A DNA stretch of 53,172 nucleotides from CBIHON01 sp966211965 (GTDB lineage Bacteria; Pseudomonadota; Gammaproteobacteria; Burkholderiales; Burkholderiaceae_D): the NCBI GenBank assembly GCA_966211965.1, contig CBIHON010000034.1:1-53172 (forward strand), written 5' to 3'. The position numbers and the translations under genes were made by a program. The notes under the pieces are model-generated. The model had not been told where the DNA came from. It saw only the letters and a list, made by a program, of their open reading frames with translations, and ran no database searches. This document shows positions 50,838-53,172 of the stretch, in pieces; the stretch's first letter is position 1, and every line of letters starts with the position of its first letter.

Positions 50838-51088
50838 GGTCTGTGCTCTTTCAAAAGGGTTGAAGATCATGGGGTACGACCGCATAAGCATAACAGTTGC
50901 AAATAAGAAAAACATGCCTGTCTTAACGAAAAATTTAAAATCCAGGGAGTGAGCCGAAATGGTGCGGCAGTGACTGGTGCGCTGCCAAAGCGAAACCGTC
51001 GCGCTTTTAATCCCCCCTCATCACTCTGGTAAAATATTGCGTTTTGCAGCCTCGTATTCCAATCCGCTCACAAAATCCCGCCATCACC

Positions 51089-53083
51089 ATGACATCGACA
51101 CTCCCAACTACCAAAATGGCCAATGCAATCCGTGCATTGGCGATGGACGCAGTACAAAAGGCCAATTCCGGACATCCCGGAATGCCGATGGGGATGGCGG
51201 AAATCGCCGTCGCGCTGTGGAGCAAACACTATCGTCACAACCCCGCCAATCCGAAATGGATCAATCGCGACCGCTTCATTCTGTCGAACGGCCACGGTTC
51301 GATGCTGCACTATGCGCTGCTGCACCTGACGGGTTACGACTTGCCGATGGACGAGCTGAAAAACTTCCGCCAGATGCATTCCAAGACGCCGGGCCATCCG
51401 GAAGTCGACGTCACGCCCGGCATCGAAACCACCACCGGCCCGCTCGGGCAGGGCGTGAGCAATGCGGTCGGCATGGCGCTGGCTGAAAAACTCCTTGCTG
51501 CCGAGTTCAACAAACCCGGCTTCGATATCATCGATCACCATACCTATGCTTTCGTCGGCGACGGCTGCCTGATGGAAGGCATTTCGCATGAAGTCTGTTC
51601 GCTGGCCGGTACGCTGCGGCTGTCCAAGCTGATCGCGCTGTACGACGACAATGGCATCTCGATCGACGGCCACGTCGAAGGCTGGTTCACCGACGATACG
51701 CCCAAGCGTTTCGAAGCCTATGGCTGGAACGTGATCCGCAATGTCGACGGCCATGACGTGGCCGCGGTCGACGCCGCGATCGCAGCTGCCAAGCAATCCG
51801 ACAAGCCTACCCTGATCTGCTGCAAGACCGTGATCGGCAAGGGCAGCCCGAACAAGGCCGGCACTCATGACGTGCACGGCGCCGCTTTGGGCGACAAGGA
51901 AATCGCCGCCAGCCGCGAAGCCATGGGCTGGGCTCATGCCGCGTTCGAAGTACCGGCGGACGTCTACGCCGCTTGGGATGCGAAAGCGCAAGGCCAGACT
52001 GCCGAAGGCCAGTGGGACGATTTGTTCAAAGCCTACAGCGAGCGTTATCCGCAAGAAGCCGGCGAGCTGCTGCGCCGCATGAAGGGCGAACTGCCGGGCG
52101 CCTTCGAGCAAGCCGCGCAAACCTATATCGCTGCCTGCGCCGAGAAAAAAGAAACCATCGCTACCCGCAAGGCCAGCCAGAATGCGATCCAGGCCTTGGC
52201 GCCGGTGCTGCCGGAATTCCTCGGCGGCTCCGCCGATTTGACCGGCTCCAACCTGACCAACTGGAAAGAGTGCGTCGCCGTGCGTGCCGACCAGGCCGGC
52301 AACCACATCAACTACGGCGTGCGTGAATTCGGCATGAGCGCGATCATGAACGGCATCGCGCTGCACGGCGGTTATATCCCCTTTGGCGCCACCTTCCTGA
52401 CCTTCTCCGACTACAGCCGCAATGCCATTCGCATGGCGGCGCTGATGAAGATCCGCTCGCTGTTCGTGTTCACGCACGATTCGATCGGCCTGGGTGAAGA
52501 CGGCCCGACCCATCAATCGGTCGAGCATGTGTCGAGCCTGCGCCTGATCCCCAACCTGGACAACTGGCGTCCATGCGATACGGTCGAGTCAGCCGTGGCA
52601 TGGGAGAGCGCGGTCAAGCGTCAGAACGGTCCCAGCACATTGATTTTCTCGCGCCAGAACCTGCAGTTCCAGGAACGCAGCCCGCAACAGATCGCCGATA
52701 TCAAGCGCGGCGGTTATGTGTTGAAAGACGCAGCGGACGCCAAGGCGGTCCTGATCGCGACCGGCTCCGAAGTTGACCTGGCCGTCAAGGCCGCCGATGA
52801 ACTGGCTCAGCAAGGCGTCGCGGTGCGCGTGGTCTCGATCCCGAGCACCGATGTGTTCGATCGCCAGGATGCCGCCTACAAGGCAAGCGTACTGCCTAAA
52901 GGCTTGCCGCGTGTCGCGGTGGAAGCCGGCGTCACCGACTTCTGGTACAAGTACGTCGGGCTTGAAGGCGCGGTGGTCGGCATCGATACCTTTGGCGAGT
53001 CCGCGCCGGCCGGCGTGTTGTTCAAACATTTCGGGTTTACGACCGAGAAGGTCGTGGCCGCAGTCAAATCGGTTCTTGCATAG
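51089..53083 (+). CDS. tkt: Transketolase
   Basis: This 664-residue thiamine-diphosphate enzyme of the pentose phosphate pathway shows A-N-S-G-H-P-G-M-P-M-G near the N-terminus, the G-D-G-C-L-M-E-G-I cofactor motif near residue 155, and the transketolase loop G-L-G-E-D-G-P-T-H-Q-S-V-E-H. The ATG at 51089 gives M-T-S-T-L-P; an earlier in-frame start at 51044 is unsupported. TAAAAT at 51030-51035 may be a -10 element. It is followed after 35 bases by gap. Confidence 0.97.
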   Translation: MTSTLPTTKMANAIRALAMDAVQKANSGHPGMPMGMAEIAVALWSKHYRHNPANPKWINRDRFILSNGHGSMLHYALLHLTGYDLPMDELKNFRQMHSKTPGHPEVDVTPGIETTTGPLGQGVSNAVGMALAEKLLAAEFNKPGFDIIDHHTYAFVGDGCLMEGISHEVCSLAGTLRLSKLIALYDDNGISIDGHVEGWFTDDTPKRFEAYGWNVIRNVDGHDVAAVDAAIAAAKQSDKPTLICCKTVIGKGSPNKAGTHDVHGAALGDKEIAASREAMGWAHAAFEVPADVYAAWDAKAQGQTAEGQWDDLFKAYSERYPQEAGELLRRMKGELPGAFEQAAQTYIAACAEKKETIATRKASQNAIQALAPVLPEFLGGSADLTGSNLTNWKECVAVRADQAGNHINYGVREFGMSAIMNGIALHGGYIPFGATFLTFSDYSRNAIRMAALMKIRSLFVFTHDSIGLGEDGPTHQSVEHVSSLRLIPNLDNWRPCDTVESAVAWESAVKRQNGPSTLIFSRQNLQFQERSPQQIADIKRGGYVLKDAADAKAVLIATGSEVDLAVKAADELAQQGVAVRVVSIPSTDVFDRQDAAYKASVLPKGLPRVAVEAGVTDFWYKYVGLEGAVVGIDTFGESAPAGVLFKHFGFTTEKVVAAVKSVLA

Positions 53084-53118
53084 GCGAATTCAACTTTACT
53101 ACGTTCAGGAGAAGAAAC

Positions 53119-53172
53119 ATGACCATCCGCGTTGCAATCAACGGCTACGGCCGCATCGGCCGCAATATCCTT
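53119..53172 (+). CDS. gap: Glyceraldehyde-3-phosphate dehydrogenase (partial, window edge)
   Basis: Only 18 codons are present, reading M-T-I-R-V-A-I-N-G-Y-G-R-I-G-R-N-I-L. This is the NAD-binding start of GAPDH (N-G-x-G-R-I-G-R). AGGAG lies eight bases upstream. The tkt-gap order is common in betaproteobacteria. Confidence 0.93.
   Translation, partial: MTIRVAINGYGRIGRNIL

Noticed and set aside
1..53172. CRISPR arrays, tRNA or rRNA genes
   Set aside because: I saw no regularly spaced repeats of CRISPR type and no cloverleaf or rRNA-like sequence.

Overview
The window looks like chromosomal DNA of a betaproteobacterium, most likely Burkholderiales and family Oxalobacteraceae (Herminiimonas/Herbaspirillum/Collimonas type). 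This rests on moderately high GC, a cysTWA-cysB sulfate block, argH next to an AlgZ/AlgR-type pair, a ribF-ileS-lspA-coaBC-dut line and tkt-gap. The assignment comes from protein character and gene order, not from a database search.

Layout. 1-8761: the edge of an insertion-like repeat, a small lipoprotein with a DUF4331 exported protein, a TerC-type membrane protein, a Tat-type TRAP solute receptor converging on its dctM/dctQ permease genes, and argH. 8830-13592: LytS/AlgZ-type kinase, LytTR regulator, HDOD, PilZ, a FEN-like 5'-3' exonuclease and an unknown. 13685-15571: an IclR regulator and dgkA framed by two inverted copies of a 121-bp palindromic repeat. 15791-16804: a cytosolic-looking Cys/His amidase like Tae1 type VI effectors, followed by a signal-peptide protein (candidate immunity protein). 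16834-21689: FAD protein, XRE-cupin regulator with a large operator-like palindrome, two GNAT enzymes and an isolated LivM permease. 21839-27800: sulfate uptake (sbp, a 67-aa unknown, a degenerate EAL protein, cysT, cysW, cysA, cysB).

27814-37759: a 105-bp MITE, then minus-strand housekeeping genes (ribF, ileS, lspA, coaBC, dut), a PDZ lipoprotein whose M48-like motif has lost its metal ligands, a hexose-6-phosphate mutarotase and mtfA. Several repeats sit in the gaps. 38062-40785: an exported amidohydrolase, a GNAT enzyme and rsmE.

40836-47532 is the most interesting part. SpeD (AdoMet decarboxylase), a 61-aa Gly/Ser membrane peptide, a twin DUF4178 zinc-ribbon membrane protein, an SPFH-SHOCT protein and a DUF350 membrane protein form one minus-strand, partly translationally coupled unit. 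Sixty-five bases away and divergent are a membrane-fused spermidine-synthase-like enzyme and a Tat-type FAD amine-oxidase-like protein. Together they suggest an aminopropyl-transfer pathway at the membrane.

The window ends with a 753-aa exported protein of unknown function, a small Cys-containing exported protein, transketolase and the first codons of gap. I found no rRNA, tRNA, CRISPR array, complete insertion sequence or type VI structural genes.
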